Positions 43,386 through 53,676 of a DNA stretch of 54,326 bases are shown here, in pieces. Made by a program: the position numbers and the translations under genes. A model generated the notes under the pieces. It was not told the origin of the DNA. It saw only the letters and a list, made by a program, of their open reading frames with translations, and did not search any database. Position 1 is the first letter of the stretch. Every line of letters begins with the position of its first letter. The stretch comes from Paenimyroides marinum (lineage in GTDB: Bacteria > Bacteroidota > Bacteroidia > Flavobacteriales > Flavobacteriaceae). Location: positions 1 to 54,326 of the forward strand of contig NZ_FNXE01000021.1 of assembly GCF_900108395.1 (NCBI RefSeq). The letters are read 5' to 3'.

Positions 43386-43729
43386 TAAAACGATGGTTTT
43401 AAATTAGGACTAACAATTGTTTGCATGTTGCGGATAAAATTCTCCAATTCTTCCATACGCGAAGCGGTTTCTTTCACGCCGTTTTCAGTCAATTTATAAT
43501 ACTTGCGGATACGACCATCTACCCGATCCATTTCCACATCTAAAAAACCTTCGGCTTCCATTTTGTGTAATGCCGGATACAGTGCACCTTCGGTAATATT
43601 CATTTCGCCTGCGGTAATTTCTTTTACTTTTTGCGTAATTTCATAACCATACATCTTTCCGTTTTGTTCCAAAAGTTTCATGATAATGGTGTTCAAACTG
43701 CCTTTGTATAATTGCTGTTGCTTTTTCAT
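43385..43729 (-). CDS. PadR-family transcriptional regulator
   Basis: A 114-residue winged-helix regulator: YKGSLNTIIMKLLEQNGKMYGYEITQKVKEIT, EGALYPALHKMEAEGFLDVEM, then RIRKYYKLTENG and a C-terminal helix. PadR proteins repress their own operon and respond to small molecules or stress. Its stop overlaps the start of the first membrane protein gene (TAATG). It heads the four-gene minus-strand operon. Confidence 0.9.
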   Translation of the reverse strand: MKKQQQLYKGSLNTIIMKLLEQNGKMYGYEITQKVKEITAGEMNITEGALYPALHKMEAEGFLDVEMDRVDGRIRKYYKLTENGVKETASRMEELENFIRNMQTIVSPNLKPSF

Positions 43730-43967
43730 ATGTAGATAATTATTTTTTTATTGGTCATACGCAATCGCTTATCTTCATTGGTGTTTGTTTGTTACAAACA
43801 ATTTGTCAATGGCGATTTCATATACTTATGATTTTTAGGTATGGCAAATATACATATAATTCTTATACATACAACTATTAGGTATGTTTTTTTTAAAGTT
43901 TGGATTTTTGGTTAAGTTGTCAAAACTGAAAGCTGATAAAAATCATTATTAATGCCGTTTGATTTTT

Positions 43968-43977
43968 GTATTTTTGC
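43968..43977 (+). promoter_or_regulatory. -7 promoter region for the PaaE-type reductase
   Basis: GTATTTTTGC contains TATTTTTG (TAnnTTTG) 17 nt before ATG 43994. It also equals the GTAnnTTTGC core used by CTnDOT-like integrases, so unrelated matches to this core must be expected at promoters. Confidence 0.55.
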
Positions 43978-43993
43978 ATAAAAGAAATTAATA

Positions 43994-45040
43994 ATGTCAA
44001 AATTCAATCCTTTAAAGGTTAAAGAAATAAAAAGAGAAACGCCTTTGGCAGTTTCGATTGTTTTTGATGTTCCTGCAGATTTAAAAGCAGATTATCAGTT
44101 TGAAGCAGGTCAGTATGTAAACATCAAATCCATTATAAACGGCGAAGAACTAAGAAGATCTTATTCTATCAGTTCCTCTCCAAAAAGCGATGAGTTACGC
44201 ATTGTTGTTAAAGCGGTTGAAAACGGCGTGTTCTCTAATTACGCAACACAACAATTACAGGTAGGCGATATTTTAGAAGTTGCTGTACCTGAAGGTAAAT
44301 TTGTTTTAGAAAATAAAGATGCCAAAGTTATAGCCGGTATTGCAGCCGGAAGCGGTATTACACCTATTATTTCACTGGCAAAAGATGTGCTGGAAAATGC
44401 TACCGATACCATATTTGTATTAATCTACGGAAACAAAAGCGTAGAAGACACCATTTATTACAATGAAATTGAAGCTTTAAAATCGCACTATTTAGGTCGG
44501 TTTTTTGTACATTATACCTTTACAAAAGAACATCCCGACGATTCATTATTTGGTCGAATTGAACGTTCTACCATAAATTTTGTGATGAAAAACAAACACA
44601 ATGAAAAGCAGTTTGACGAGTATTTTCTGTGTGGCCCCGAGGATATGATTAAAAAGGTAACCGATGTTTTAAAGGAAAACGGTACTGCCGAAGAACAAAT
44701 TCATTACGAACTGTTTACCACAAGCTCAACCAACGGCGAAATTCCTGTTTCGGGCGAAGGGATGGTTAAAGTAACTGTTCTGGTAGACGATGTGGAAACG
44801 ACTTTTAATATGCCAAGAACCGAAAATATTTTAAATGCAGCGTTGAAACACGGTGTCGATGCTCCGTATTCGTGTCAGGGTGGAATTTGCAGCTCGTGCA
44901 TGTGCAGAACCATTAAAGGATCGGCAGAAATGAAAACCAATCACATTTTAATGGACGATGAAGTAGAAGAAGGCTTATTGTTAGCGTGCCAGGCTTATGT
45001 TACATCAGATGAAATTTATGTAGATTTTGATGATGTTTAA
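43994..45040 (+). CDS. Ferredoxin-NADP reductase-like oxidoreductase with 2Fe-2S domain (PaaE-like)
   Basis: A 348-residue electron-transfer flavoprotein: FAD motif RRSYSISSSP (about 54-63), NAD(P)H-binding GIAAGSGITPIISLA (about 117-131), ...FLCGPEDMIKK, and a C-terminal plant-type 2Fe-2S ferredoxin domain CQGGICSSC...LLACQAY. It matches PaaE/hydroxylase reductase subunits that pass electrons from NAD(P)H to oxygenases; no oxygenase gene is adjacent, so the partner is unknown. A terminator follows directly. Confidence 0.88.
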   Translation: MSKFNPLKVKEIKRETPLAVSIVFDVPADLKADYQFEAGQYVNIKSIINGEELRRSYSISSSPKSDELRIVVKAVENGVFSNYATQQLQVGDILEVAVPEGKFVLENKDAKVIAGIAAGSGITPIISLAKDVLENATDTIFVLIYGNKSVEDTIYYNEIEALKSHYLGRFFVHYTFTKEHPDDSLFGRIERSTINFVMKNKHNEKQFDEYFLCGPEDMIKKVTDVLKENGTAEEQIHYELFTTSSTNGEIPVSGEGMVKVTVLVDDVETTFNMPRTENILNAALKHGVDAPYSCQGGICSSCMCRTIKGSAEMKTNHILMDDEVEEGLLLACQAYVTSDEIYVDFDDV

Positions 45041-45043
45041 ATA

Positions 45044-45075
45044 AAAAAAGCAGGATTTTGAAATCCTGCTTTTTT
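45044..45075. terminator. Intrinsic terminator after the PaaE-like gene
   Basis: A perfect 15-bp stem, AAAAAAGCAGGATTT on the left arm, 2-nt loop TG, with a T-rich right arm. It starts 3 nt after the stop at 45040. Confidence 0.9.
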
Positions 45076-45102
45076 ATTATAATTTATTATCTTTATTAGA
45101 AA

Positions 45103-45834
45103 ATGTCAAAAAAACTGATATTCTCTTTCTTAGGAGTTCTTCTTTTATTTGTAGTAGTAATTTTAATTTACCAGAACCTTCCTATAGAAATAGCAAGAAA
45201 ACAAGATATAGCATTAGGTAACAATCTTATTAAAAATATTGAAAAATATAGATTAGATTATAACAGATTACCTGCCGAAGATGATTGGGAAACTCTTAAA
45301 CAATTAGGTTTTCATACGCAAGAGCTTGGCACAAAGCCTAATTATACTATAGACTCGAAAGGTAATTATGAAATTACTTTTTTAGAAGGATTTGACGGTC
45401 CTTATTTGACTTGGAATTCTATTGATGAAAAATGGAAGATAGATTTTCCTACAATTTTTAATAGTTCCGTTGAAACTGAATCACCTATTTTTGAAGGAAA
45501 CCAAATACTATTTATACGACCAAGCGAAGAAAAGTTTGAATTATTAAAAAATGATAATGGTGTTTATGAAGTTGATTCAGATTTTGGATTTGGTATTCAA
45601 CGAACAATATACAGCCTAGATTTACAAGTCAAATACAAACATTTAAAGTACGAAGTTGTTAATGAAAGATTTATTGAAATTAACGACTGTAAAAACTGTC
45701 CGATAAAGATTGATACAGACACATTACTATATACAACAATGTTAACGGCACCTGGAAAAGAAATAAAAGTCATAAAAACAGTAAACTCTATAGGTTATTT
45801 ATCTGCCATTGATGATTTTTTTGATATTCAATGA
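45103..45834 (+). CDS. Hypothetical membrane-anchored protein
   Basis: A 243-residue protein with one N-terminal membrane segment (about 5-24) and a pseudopilin-like helix just after it (GNNLIKNIEKYRLDYNRLPAEDDW), then a beta-rich domain with DGPYLTWNSIDEKWKIDFP and a Cys pair DCKNCPIKID. No known family recognised; the first part resembles the start of type II secretion pseudopilins, but no prepilin cleavage site is evident. AT-rich and alone in transcription unit between terminators. Confidence 0.6.
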   Translation: MSKKLIFSFLGVLLLFVVVILIYQNLPIEIARKQDIALGNNLIKNIEKYRLDYNRLPAEDDWETLKQLGFHTQELGTKPNYTIDSKGNYEITFLEGFDGPYLTWNSIDEKWKIDFPTIFNSSVETESPIFEGNQILFIRPSEEKFELLKNDNGVYEVDSDFGFGIQRTIYSLDLQVKYKHLKYEVVNERFIEINDCKNCPIKIDTDTLLYTTMLTAPGKEIKVIKTVNSIGYLSAIDDFFDIQ

Positions 45835-45857
45835 TTTTTAAAGATATTTCCCCAAAT

Positions 45858-45893
45858 AAAACCCCAACAGAGTTGGAACTCTGTTGGGGTTTT
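45858..45893. repeat. Long perfect inverted repeat
   Basis: Seventeen bp stem AAAACCCCAACAGAGTT (45858-45874), 2-nt loop, and its complement (45877-45893). It may be a bidirectional terminator between the converging 45103 and purD genes, or an intergenic repetitive element. Confidence 0.8.
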
Positions 45894-45928
45894 ATAATTT
45901 ATCTTAGATAAACTACCCTATTTTTTTA

Positions 45929-45961
45929 AGACCTCACAGGTTTTTAAAACCTGTGAGGTCT
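45929..45961. repeat. Long inverted repeat (repetitive hairpin)
   Basis: AGACCTCACAGGTTTT (45929-45944) and its complement AAAACCTGTGAGGTCT (45946-45961), 16 bp, one-base centre. It lies just downstream of purD (stop 45969). The T run for minus-strand termination is absent, so it may be a REP-like element rather than a terminator. Confidence 0.7.
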
Positions 45962-45968
45962 GTTTTAC

Positions 45969-47240
45969 TTACAAATCAAAACCTAAATCCGTTCGGTAAT
46001 ATTTCCCGTCAAAATTGATTTTTTCTACGTTTTGGTACGATTGTTTTAAGGCTGCTTTAAAATCCGCACCATAAGATGTTACTGCAATTACACGTCCGCC
46101 GTTTGTTACAATGTTTCCGTCTTTTTCTGTTGTTCCTGCATGAAAAACAATCGAATTTTCTACTTGATCTAAACCGGTAATTACTTTTCCTTTTTCATAA
46201 TCTTCAGGATATCCGCCCGAAACCATCATTACCGTAGTAGCTGTGCGTTCGTCAATTTCTAAAGTTGCATTTTCTAATGTTTCACTGGCAACTGCCTCAA
46301 ACAACTCCACAATATCCGATTTTATACGAGGCATCACTACTTCGGTTTCCGGATCGCCCATACGCACGTTGTATTCAATCACAAACGGATCGTTTCCTAC
46401 TTTGATCAATCCGATAAAAACAAAGCCTTTGTATTCAATTGCATCGTTTTTCAACCCGTTAATGGTAGGTTTTACAATGCGTTCTTCTACTTTCTGCATA
46501 AATTCAGCATCGGCAAACGGCACCGGAGAAACTGCCCCCATTCCACCGGTATTTAAACCGGTATCACCTTCGCCAATTCGTTTGTAATCTTTGGCTGTTG
46601 GCAATATTTTGTACGATTTTCCATCGGTTAAAACAAAGCACGACAGTTCAATTCCGTCTAAAAACTCTTCAATCACCACCTTTGATGAGGCATCTCCAAA
46701 TTTGGCATCAACCAGCATATTTTTTAATTCGTTCTGTGCTTCGGCTAAATCGTTTAAAATCAACACGCCTTTTCCGGCAGCCAAACCATCAGCTTTTAAA
46801 ACATACGGAGGATTTAAAGTTTTTAAAAACGCACAACCTGCTTCAACCGTATCTTTTGTAAAAGCCTGGTAACGAGCTGTGGGGATATTGTTTTTTACTA
46901 AAAATTGTTTGGCAAATTCTTTACTGCCTTCTAATTCGGCACCGTGTTTTGACGGACCAATAACAGGAATTTTATTTAATGCGGTATCGTTTTTAAAGAA
47001 ATCATAAACACCTTTTACCAGCGGATCTTCGGGACCAACCACCACCATTTTTATCTGGTTGTCTAAAACAAATTGTTTTACCGCTTCAAAATTTGTTGGA
47101 TTTACCGCCACGTTGGTTGCAATTTGAGCAATTCCGGCATTGCCCGGTGCTACAAATAATTGGCTGCATTTTGAACTTTGTGTGATTTTCCAAGCCAAAG
47201 CATGTTCTCTTCCGCCCGATCCTAATAGTAAAATATCCAT
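45969..47240 (-). CDS. purD: Phosphoribosylamine-glycine ligase
   Basis: A 423-residue enzyme of purine synthesis (GAR synthetase). It has the N-terminal [18 protein letters not shown] motif, ATP-grasp [48 protein letters not shown], and [21 protein letters not shown] choose ATG 47240 because all homologues start at M(D/N)ILLLGSGG; an earlier start would add nine residues. Purine pathway genes are not adjacent, as is often the case in this phylum. Confidence 0.95.
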   Translation of the reverse strand: MDILLLGSGGREHALAWKITQSSKCSQLFVAPGNAGIAQIATNVAVNPTNFEAVKQFVLDNQIKMVVVGPEDPLVKGVYDFFKNDTALNKIPVIGPSKHGAELEGSKEFAKQFLVKNNIPTARYQAFTKDTVEAGCAFLKTLNPPYVLKADGLAAGKGVLILNDLAEAQNELKNMLVDAKFGDASSKVVIEEFLDGIELSCFVLTDGKSYKILPTAKDYKRIGEGDTGLNTGGMGAVSPVPFADAEFMQKVEERIVKPTINGLKNDAIEYKGFVFIGLIKVGNDPFVIEYNVRMGDPETEVVMPRIKSDIVELFEAVASETLENATLEIDERTATTVMMVSGGYPEDYEKGKVITGLDQVENSIVFHAGTTEKDGNIVTNGGRVIAVTSYGADFKAALKQSYQNVEKINFDGKYYRTDLGFDL

Positions 47241-47286
47241 GTTGTTATGTTGTAATTTTAGTTGCAAAAATAAGATTTTTAAATCA

Positions 47287-48630
47287 TTAATAGGCTTTTT
47301 TCTCGCCTTTGATCGCGTTTTTAATGGTTAGATAGATAATTTTTACATCAAGCAGAAGCGACCAGCTTTCCATATAAAAAATATCGTATTTAATGCGGTT
47401 GATGATATCGGTATCGTTTTCAATTTCGCCCCGGTAGCCATGCGTTTGTGCCATTCCGGTAATTCCGGGTTTTATAAAATGGCGGGCTTTGAATTTGTTC
47501 ACCTTCACAGCATATTTCTCGGTAAAGTTCAACATGTGCGGACGCGGCCCTACAACCGACATGTTTCCTATCAAAACATTGAAAAACTGCGGCATTTCAT
47601 CGATACTTGTTCGTCGTAAAAAAGCACCGATTTTTGTAATGCGGGGATCGTTTTTCACGGCTTCGTCTATATCGGCCTTTTCATTGACAAACATCGACCG
47701 GAACTTATAACAGTTAAATTCCTCATAATCCAGTCCGTGTCTTTTTTGTTTAAAAAAAATAGGACCTTTTGATTCTATCCGTATTAAAAGTGCCACCAAA
47801 GGTATAAGCCAGGACATCACAAAAACAACAACAAACAGCGAGAAAAAAATATCAAACACGCGCTTTATAAAATAATTTACAGGATCGTTTAACGGAGTGG
47901 TTCTTGAAGGCATCACCGGAATTACTCCGTAATAATCGACCTTTAAATTGGCAGAAAGCAAATCTTTTTTTGAAGGTAAAAACTTTAAAAGTTTTAAGTT
48001 ATTATCTACATAATTAATAAAAAAAGAAACTTGCTGAGTGGTTGTTTTTTCTAAACTTAAATAAATTTCATCAATATCTTTTTCTTTACAGTAAGAGATA
48101 ATTTCGGCTGGCGGCGTATTGAGTAGCGAAAAGCTTTTACACAATAAATAACCGTAATCGGCATTGGTTGTAACAAATTTGAGAAAATTATCGGTTAAAT
48201 CGTCGTGCCCAACTACCACAATTTTACGCAGGTTTCCCCTGTAATACTTCCTGAAAATCTTTAAGAGATAAAAAACCAGATATTTTACCGGGATAATGAC
48301 CAATGCCGTAAACAAAAGATAGTTGGTAACTGACCAATACGCATGGGTTAAGGAAAACAATCCGTTTAATGCAAATAGATTTAAACTGAAAAGGAAGTAT
48401 TGCTTTATGGCTTTTTGTGCAATCTGGATCAGCTTTGTGAAACGATACACCTGGTAAAATTTTGTAATGACCGATATTACAATCCAAGAAAAAGCCAGAT
48501 ACAGGTAAAAATACAACAGCTGAAACGATAACGGCAACAACCAAATACCCAACAATACCAAAACAAGCAAATCAAATGTTATGGTAATGGGTCTTAAATA
48601 CTTGGAATATCTACCTATTTGCCGTTTCAC
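47287..48630 (-). CDS. Undecaprenyl-phosphate sugar phosphotransferase (WcaJ-like)
   Basis: A 447-residue initiating glycosyltransferase for capsule or exopolysaccharide. Five hydrophobic segments in the N-terminal half, a CoA-binding-like loop ([17 protein letters not shown]), and a C-terminal catalytic domain with [53 protein letters not shown] and [16 protein letters not shown]. It starts with GTG at 48630, sharing G with the TAG stop of the preceding gene (TAGTG), so coupled translation is likely. Confidence 0.88.
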   Translation of the reverse strand: MKRQIGRYSKYLRPITITFDLLVLVLLGIWLLPLSFQLLYFYLYLAFSWIVISVITKFYQVYRFTKLIQIAQKAIKQYFLFSLNLFALNGLFSLTHAYWSVTNYLLFTALVIIPVKYLVFYLLKIFRKYYRGNLRKIVVVGHDDLTDNFLKFVTTNADYGYLLCKSFSLLNTPPAEIISYCKEKDIDEIYLSLEKTTTQQVSFFINYVDNNLKLLKFLPSKKDLLSANLKVDYYGVIPVMPSRTTPLNDPVNYFIKRVFDIFFSLFVVVFVMSWLIPLVALLIRIESKGPIFFKQKRHGLDYEEFNCYKFRSMFVNEKADIDEAVKNDPRITKIGAFLRRTSIDEMPQFFNVLIGNMSVVGPRPHMLNFTEKYAVKVNKFKARHFIKPGITGMAQTHGYRGEIENDTDIINRIKYDIFYMESWSLLLDVKIIYLTIKNAIKGEKKAY

Positions 48631-49613
48631 TAATAAATATATTTAGAGAAATCTTTGTGTTCTTCTTTTTTTAATTCTTCTGCAGACAGCGTTTTAAAAT
48701 ACTCAAACGTTTTTTGCAAACCAATTTTACGATCAATTTTTGGTTCCCAGTTCAATATTTTTTTAGCTAACGAAACATCGGGTTTTCTCTGCAACGGATC
48801 GTTCTCCGGCAACGGCTTGTAACTAATCTTCTGACGGGTTCCTGTTAATTCAATGATTTCCTGAGCAAATTCATTTATCGTGATTTCGTACGGGTTGCCA
48901 ATGTTTACAGGTAAATGATAATCGCTCATCAGCAATTTATAAATTCCATCGATCTGATCATCTACATAACAAAAAGAACGCGTTTGGTTTCCATCACCAA
49001 AAATCGTCAGATCTTCGCCCCGCAAAGCTTGCCCCATAAAAGCCGGAATCACACGCCCGTCGTTTAAACGCATTCTGGGACCATAAGTGTTAAAAATACG
49101 CACAATTCGTGTTTCTAATCCGTGGAAATTGTGGTACGCCATCGTGAGTGATTCCTGAAAACGCTTGGCTTCGTCATACACGCCACGGGGGCCAATGGCG
49201 TTTACATTGCCGTAATAATCTTCGGTTTGCGGATGCACCAGCGGATCGCCGTAAACTTCGGAAGTTGACGCAATTAAAATCCGGGCATTTTTAGCTTTTG
49301 CCAACCCCAGTAAATTATGCGTTCCCAACGAACCTACTTTTAAGGTTTGAATAGGAATTTTTAAATAATCAATAGGGCTTGCAGGCGATGCAAAATGCAG
49401 AATATAGTCTAAATTACCCGGTACGTGTACAAATTTTGTTACATCGTGATGATAAAACTCAAAAAATGCGTTTTTAAATAAATGTGCTATGTTTTTTAAA
49501 TCGCCGGTAATCAGGTTGTCCATACCAATTACGTAAAAACCTTCATTGATAAACCTGTCGCACAAATGCGACCCTAAAAAACCTGCTGCACCTGTAATGA
49601 GTACCCGTTTCAT
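48630..49613 (-). CDS. UDP-glucuronate decarboxylase-like SDR epimerase
   Basis: A 327-residue extended SDR enzyme: NAD motif GAAGFLG (8-14), [21 protein letters not shown], catalytic STSEVYGDP and YDEAK (Y146/K150), and [18 protein letters not shown]. The ASPASPxxY and [27 protein letters not shown] pattern is characteristic of UDP-glucuronic acid decarboxylases (UDP-xylose synthase). It precedes the sugar transferase gene in the same operon, fitting a polysaccharide role. Confidence 0.88.
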   Translation of the reverse strand: MKRVLITGAAGFLGSHLCDRFINEGFYVIGMDNLITGDLKNIAHLFKNAFFEFYHHDVTKFVHVPGNLDYILHFASPASPIDYLKIPIQTLKVGSLGTHNLLGLAKAKNARILIASTSEVYGDPLVHPQTEDYYGNVNAIGPRGVYDEAKRFQESLTMAYHNFHGLETRIVRIFNTYGPRMRLNDGRVIPAFMGQALRGEDLTIFGDGNQTRSFCYVDDQIDGIYKLLMSDYHLPVNIGNPYEITINEFAQEIIELTGTRQKISYKPLPENDPLQRKPDVSLAKKILNWEPKIDRKIGLQKTFEYFKTLSAEELKKEEHKDFSKYIY

Positions 49614-49916
49614 TGTTAAACTATTTGGTGTAAAATTAACACTTTAAAACTAAAAAAAATGCATTATTCTTTATAAAATAGCCACTGATGCACAGATTGT
49701 GAGAGAAGAACAAACAAGCTCTTGATTTACTGCTTTGCTTTATAAACTAAAATGATTATCACGAAGTTTATACCAAACTAAATATAATTAAGATTTTCGT
49801 CAGTTAGCTTGTTGCGAACTCATAATTCAAAGACTTCTCGATACAGTTTTCTATCGAAAACTTACTCGAAGTGACGAGTATAAACATATCTTGGTGTAAA
49901 GTAACAGCCAATTAAA
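49614..49916. other. Gene-free stretch with short inverted repeats
   Basis: Three hundred bases without a credible gene. It holds CTCGATA...TATCGA (about 49838-49855) and ACTCGAAGTGACGAGT (about 49864-49879), short inverted repeats resembling intergenic repeats of Flavobacteriia, and AT-rich sequence containing the putative promoters for the genes on either side. No RNA gene recognised. Confidence 0.5.
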
Positions 49917-51707
49917 CTAAAAATAAAAAGAATTGTCTTCTGCATCCAAAATTTCAATAAACGCAGTAGGGGTTTCACCTGTGATCACCTTAAACAAACT
50001 GGCAAATGTTTTGGGATGCAAATCGCCATAGGTTACCGCCAATTCTTTAACGGTTTTTTTTCGTAGTTCTTTATCTGCTTTTAAATCGGTAACTGCTTGT
50101 TGTATGCGTAAGCTGTTAATATACGCATTAAACCCCTTTTTGTGCTCATTTAAAAAAGGCGAAAGCGTACTGCGGGTAGTATGTAATTGTTTAGCTAAAT
50201 CATCTAATGTTATCTGAGCTAAAAAACCTTTTTTCTGCTCAAAACTATTTAACCCTTCTAATAACCGTTGGTCTGTTGCCGATAAAACAGCTACCTTTTT
50301 CTCTTGTGGTTGCTGTTCGGGTATTTCCGTTAGGTTTTCATCAACACTTTCAGTCTCTACGGTTTCTGTTTTTTCAATTTTAACAGCGTCATTATCTGTT
50401 GTTTTGCTGTCTGTGCTTTCAGCCGTTTGGTTTTGTTCAATTATTTTAACATGTTTTTCTGCCTGGTATGGGCTCTTTTTATACTTTTTCCAAAATAAGT
50501 AAGCTGCCATTAGTAACAAAGCACCACCTAAAACACTGATCCAAAAATTGTATTTATTTAACAGTTTTTGCAAGTGTAGTTGGTTATTTTTAAGTTTTTT
50601 GTCGTCTAATTCTACGTGCAGCATATTGGTAATGTTTTTCTGTTCCTGTTCAAACTGCTGGTTCAGTTGCATAAGGCTTTCGGTAGCCTGAAATTGCAGT
50701 TGGGGTTGGTTGGTTTCATTGTAATACTCAATCAAATAATCGTATGTTTCGCGTAGCTCGTAATTCAAAAACTTTTTTTCGTTAAAAAGCGTGTCTATTT
50801 TAGTAAAATAAGTTACTGCTTCTTGTTTATTGTTTTGTTCCCACAATATTTTACCCAAATACAAATACACCACGTACTCATTGGTAAAATCGTTGTTTTG
50901 CTGTATGGCAGGCAATGCTTTTGTAAAATGGTTTTGTGCCGTAGCATAATCTTTCTGTAAAAACGCCAACCCGCCTTTTGCATATTCTAAATAAGCGGTT
51001 TCTAATTGTTTGTGTTTAGGTTTTAAAAGTGTAATAGCTTGTTCGCTTTCCTTTATAGTAGTGGTTAACTTATCAATATCTTGTAACTGCCAATAAGTTT
51101 TATTTAAACAATATAAAGTAACAATATAACTTCTTAAATGGTTATAGTCTTTTTTGTTTTGGTAATAGTTTTTTGCCTGTGTAAAATAGGCAATGGCTTT
51201 ATCATAATATCTTGTATGATGGTAAATATTGCCGATATCTATGCGAACAGCGTTTAGGTTGTACAGGTTATCTATTTCTTCGTTAAAAGCTTCGGATTCT
51301 ATGGCATAGTACAACGCATTTTTAAAATCGCGGTGCTTGTAATAAAACACCGTACTTCGGTTCAAGAACCGACCTTTTATACTGTCGTTGTCAATGTTTT
51401 GTACCAAAGGGTGCATTTGGTGCAGCAACACGGCGGCATCGGCAAACGGAATCATAAACGATTTTTTTTCTAAGGCTTTATACTGTTCTAAAAGATTATT
51501 TTCAATCCGTGCTTTTTGGTAATATACCTCTAAATAGGGTATTTTTTTTTGGTTAGAAACGGTATCGTTTTGTATTACTTCCCAAAGGTTTGTATAAGAA
51601 TCTGCCGTTGTTTGCCCAAACGAGCAAAACGGCAACAGAAAAATTATCCAGAAAGGGAAGATATTATCCAACACTGGGAATAAATTGTCCAACTTTTTAA
51701 CAAACAT
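49917..51707 (-). CDS. Tetratricopeptide/AraC-type membrane regulator
   Basis: A 596-residue sensor-regulator: signal peptide or anchor (MFVKKLDNLFPVLDNIFPFWIIFLLPF), a long TPR array (about 55-385: ...DIGNIYHHTRYYDKAIAYFTQAKNYYQ..., LAFLQKDYATAQNHFTKALPAI...), one transmembrane helix (about 405-425, FWISVLGGALLLMAAYLFW), an acidic low-complexity linker (about 440-495) and a C-terminal AraC DNA-binding domain (TLDDLAKQLHTTRSTLSPFLNEHKKGFNAYINSLRIQQAV). Such proteins in Bacteroidota relay extracytoplasmic signals to DNA. I choose ATG 51707 for the signal peptide; a longer start at 51812 would precede it. The 5' end is part of a duplicated segment (51637-51875). Confidence 0.8.
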   Translation of the reverse strand: MFVKKLDNLFPVLDNIFPFWIIFLLPFCSFGQTTADSYTNLWEVIQNDTVSNQKKIPYLEVYYQKARIENNLLEQYKALEKKSFMIPFADAAVLLHQMHPLVQNIDNDSIKGRFLNRSTVFYYKHRDFKNALYYAIESEAFNEEIDNLYNLNAVRIDIGNIYHHTRYYDKAIAYFTQAKNYYQNKKDYNHLRSYIVTLYCLNKTYWQLQDIDKLTTTIKESEQAITLLKPKHKQLETAYLEYAKGGLAFLQKDYATAQNHFTKALPAIQQNNDFTNEYVVYLYLGKILWEQNNKQEAVTYFTKIDTLFNEKKFLNYELRETYDYLIEYYNETNQPQLQFQATESLMQLNQQFEQEQKNITNMLHVELDDKKLKNNQLHLQKLLNKYNFWISVLGGALLLMAAYLFWKKYKKSPYQAEKHVKIIEQNQTAESTDSKTTDNDAVKIEKTETVETESVDENLTEIPEQQPQEKKVAVLSATDQRLLEGLNSFEQKKGFLAQITLDDLAKQLHTTRSTLSPFLNEHKKGFNAYINSLRIQQAVTDLKADKELRKKTVKELAVTYGDLHPKTFASLFKVITGETPTAFIEILDAEDNSFYF

Positions 51708-51875
51708 ACCTAATTTTTTTCTAACCGCACAAAAATACAAAAAAATTACAAACAGCACTCTTATACCATACAATATACTGATTTTAAACACAATAACACT
51801 AATAAAAGACAATCTACGAACGGAAAAATAATCCAGAGGGGGAATAAATTGTCCAAAAAAGGGAACAAATTATCC
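51637..51875 (-). repeat. Duplicated 5' segment with 21-nt repeat units
   Basis: Three repeat units (ends 51649, 51669, 51690, last GGGAATAAATTGTCC) in the signal-peptide region of the TPR/AraC gene are repeated upstream (ends 51834, 51854, 51875), offset 185 nt. The plus-strand consensus GGGAAyAAATTrTCC encodes LDNLFP on the minus strand in both copies (an ORF at 51761-51943 carries DNLFPFLDNLFPLWIIF). An inverted similar site is at 51890-51902. Confidence 0.7.
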
Positions 51876-51983
51876 ATTTGTTTAAATCCGGATAATTTTT
51901 CCGCCCGTTGTTTTAAAATCATTCCATATTTGCAACAGAACAAAAAGCTACCCGGGCAGCGTTATTAAAAAACTCTGAAAACA

Positions 51984-52577
51984 ATGAACCGATTTTTTTT
52001 ATATGCTGTAGCAATTGCTGCTTTATGCAGCGCCTGCGAAACAGACAACGAAGTATTCGCAACACAAACAAACAACCCAACCAATACTTTGCATCAGGCA
52101 AAAGGTGTTGAAGTAAATGATTACCAAATATATCAAAGCATTTTAAACAGTTTTGTATATGACAAACAGCACACGTATCAGGAAAACCTGCTGCGGTTTG
52201 AACAGCACGTAAACCGGCAAATACTTAATTATGTACCACAAGAAACCTATAAATACGAAAAACTAAACAACGAACAACTGTTGGTATTAGAACAAGCAGA
52301 TGTAGATTTTATAGAACAATTGGTTTATACCAGAGAAACCAAACAAGCCATTTACGTTATACTAAGCAATAGTTTTAACAGCGAAACCATAGGGTTAATT
52401 ACCAACGAAAACGAACGCCATTTAATAGAAACGTTGTTTGCACTGCACAGTAACGGTAACGGCGATGATGATTTATTGAATGATAAAAGAAGTATTGCTT
52501 TTGCGTATGGGGCACAATACAGTTTTACCCAAGCGGTACTGTATGCCGGGGCAATAGAGCTGAAAAAGCATCAGTAG
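51984..52577 (+). CDS. Hypothetical lipoprotein
   Basis: A 197-residue lipoprotein: signal MNRFFLYAVAIAAL with lipobox CSAC (Cys18), a linker and an alpha-helical domain (VNDYQIYQSILNSFVYDKQHTYQENLLRFEQHV..., VLEQADVDFIEQLVY). No family recognised. It is divergent from the TPR/AraC gene (276-nt gap), a possible target of that regulator by position only. A hairpin of ACCGG/CCGGT lies downstream (about 52655-52674). Confidence 0.65.
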   Translation: MNRFFLYAVAIAALCSACETDNEVFATQTNNPTNTLHQAKGVEVNDYQIYQSILNSFVYDKQHTYQENLLRFEQHVNRQILNYVPQETYKYEKLNNEQLLVLEQADVDFIEQLVYTRETKQAIYVILSNSFNSETIGLITNENERHLIETLFALHSNGNGDDDLLNDKRSIAFAYGAQYSFTQAVLYAGAIELKKHQ

Positions 52578-52784
52578 TTAGTAATCATATAACTGAAAAC
52601 TGGTGACTGAAATCAAAATAACCAAAACAATTCATATTTACTTATTTGTTTCGGAGACCGGTAGTCGCGAATGCCGGTTTTAACAAACAAATTATAAAAA
52701 ACCGATTACAGCGGGTTACCTGTAAAACCAATTCTTAACCGCAGTTTAAAAACAATAAAATAAAACTGCATAAATTATTTTAAA

Positions 52785-53675
52785 ATGAAAAAAACTTTTA
52801 TCTTATTAACTTCAGTTATCTTATTGATTTCGTGTAATAACGACAATATTGTTAACAATGGTAATACTTCAGAAAACAATATTTTAAGTACATTAAATAA
52901 TTATAATAAAAAGTTTTTAAACAATAGCAATAATCAAAAAAAGGATCCTCCAAAAGTTGATAAAATGAAAGCATTAAAACTTGGTTTAGTTGACGCTGCT
53001 GCAGCTGTAGGGGTAGGTCCTGTTTGGAGAGTGCCTATAGTTGGACCTTATGCTGGGTTATGGTTATCATTTGGAGCCTCATGGGCAGCTGCTGGAGAAT
53101 CTGCTGAAGCCCAAGATAAGAAAGTAATTACAAAATCAGTTAATTCTAATGAAATAGAATCTTTAATTAACTTATATTCAAACATTAGTAATCCTTTAAA
53201 TGAAATAGGAGTAGCGCATAATAAAGCTTTAATTGAGCTAGCTTCCAATCATATCTCAATGATTAATGAAAATAATAGAATTATAGAAGAAGTAACTGAT
53301 TATATGGTATCTACTCCTTTTATGAAGACAACATTCAACGAAAGATTAAATTTTGTTGCAGACAATCAAAATAAAGATTTTATTGTTAAAAATTTCAACA
53401 ATTCTAGTAATATTAGAACATTCGATGATTTAAATAATCAAATTAACTCTAATCCGTTTTCTAGTCGAACACAAAAAGATTTTATATTATCAATAAGTTC
53501 ATTTCTAGAAAATAATTCTGATGAAATTAATCAAATCGTAATAACTGAATACATTGATGGTTTAGAAGAAATGACAATAGATGATGACACACTAAATGAA
53601 GTAGAAAGAAATGAGCTCTTAAGTTTTCTATCTATTTTAAATCATAGCTATTGTCTTTGGTTAATAGCTAATTAA
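52785..53675 (+). CDS. Lipoprotein with Gly/Ala-rich hydrophobic segment
   Basis: A 296-residue protein, lipobox LLISC (Cys17), Asn-rich linker (20-55) and a hydrophobic stretch rich in Gly, Ala and Trp (about 68-108: LGLVDAAAAVGVGPVW, VGPYAGLWLSFGASWAAAGES), then a long helical domain (about 115-296). No family recognised. The Gly/Ala segment is unusual in a lipoprotein and may be a membrane-inserting part (inference). The small membrane protein gene starts 1 nt after its stop. Confidence 0.65.
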   Translation: MKKTFILLTSVILLISCNNDNIVNNGNTSENNILSTLNNYNKKFLNNSNNQKKDPPKVDKMKALKLGLVDAAAAVGVGPVWRVPIVGPYAGLWLSFGASWAAAGESAEAQDKKVITKSVNSNEIESLINLYSNISNPLNEIGVAHNKALIELASNHISMINENNRIIEEVTDYMVSTPFMKTTFNERLNFVADNQNKDFIVKNFNNSSNIRTFDDLNNQINSNPFSSRTQKDFILSISSFLENNSDEINQIVITEYIDGLEEMTIDDDTLNEVERNELLSFLSILNHSYCLWLIAN

Positions 53676-53676
53676 A

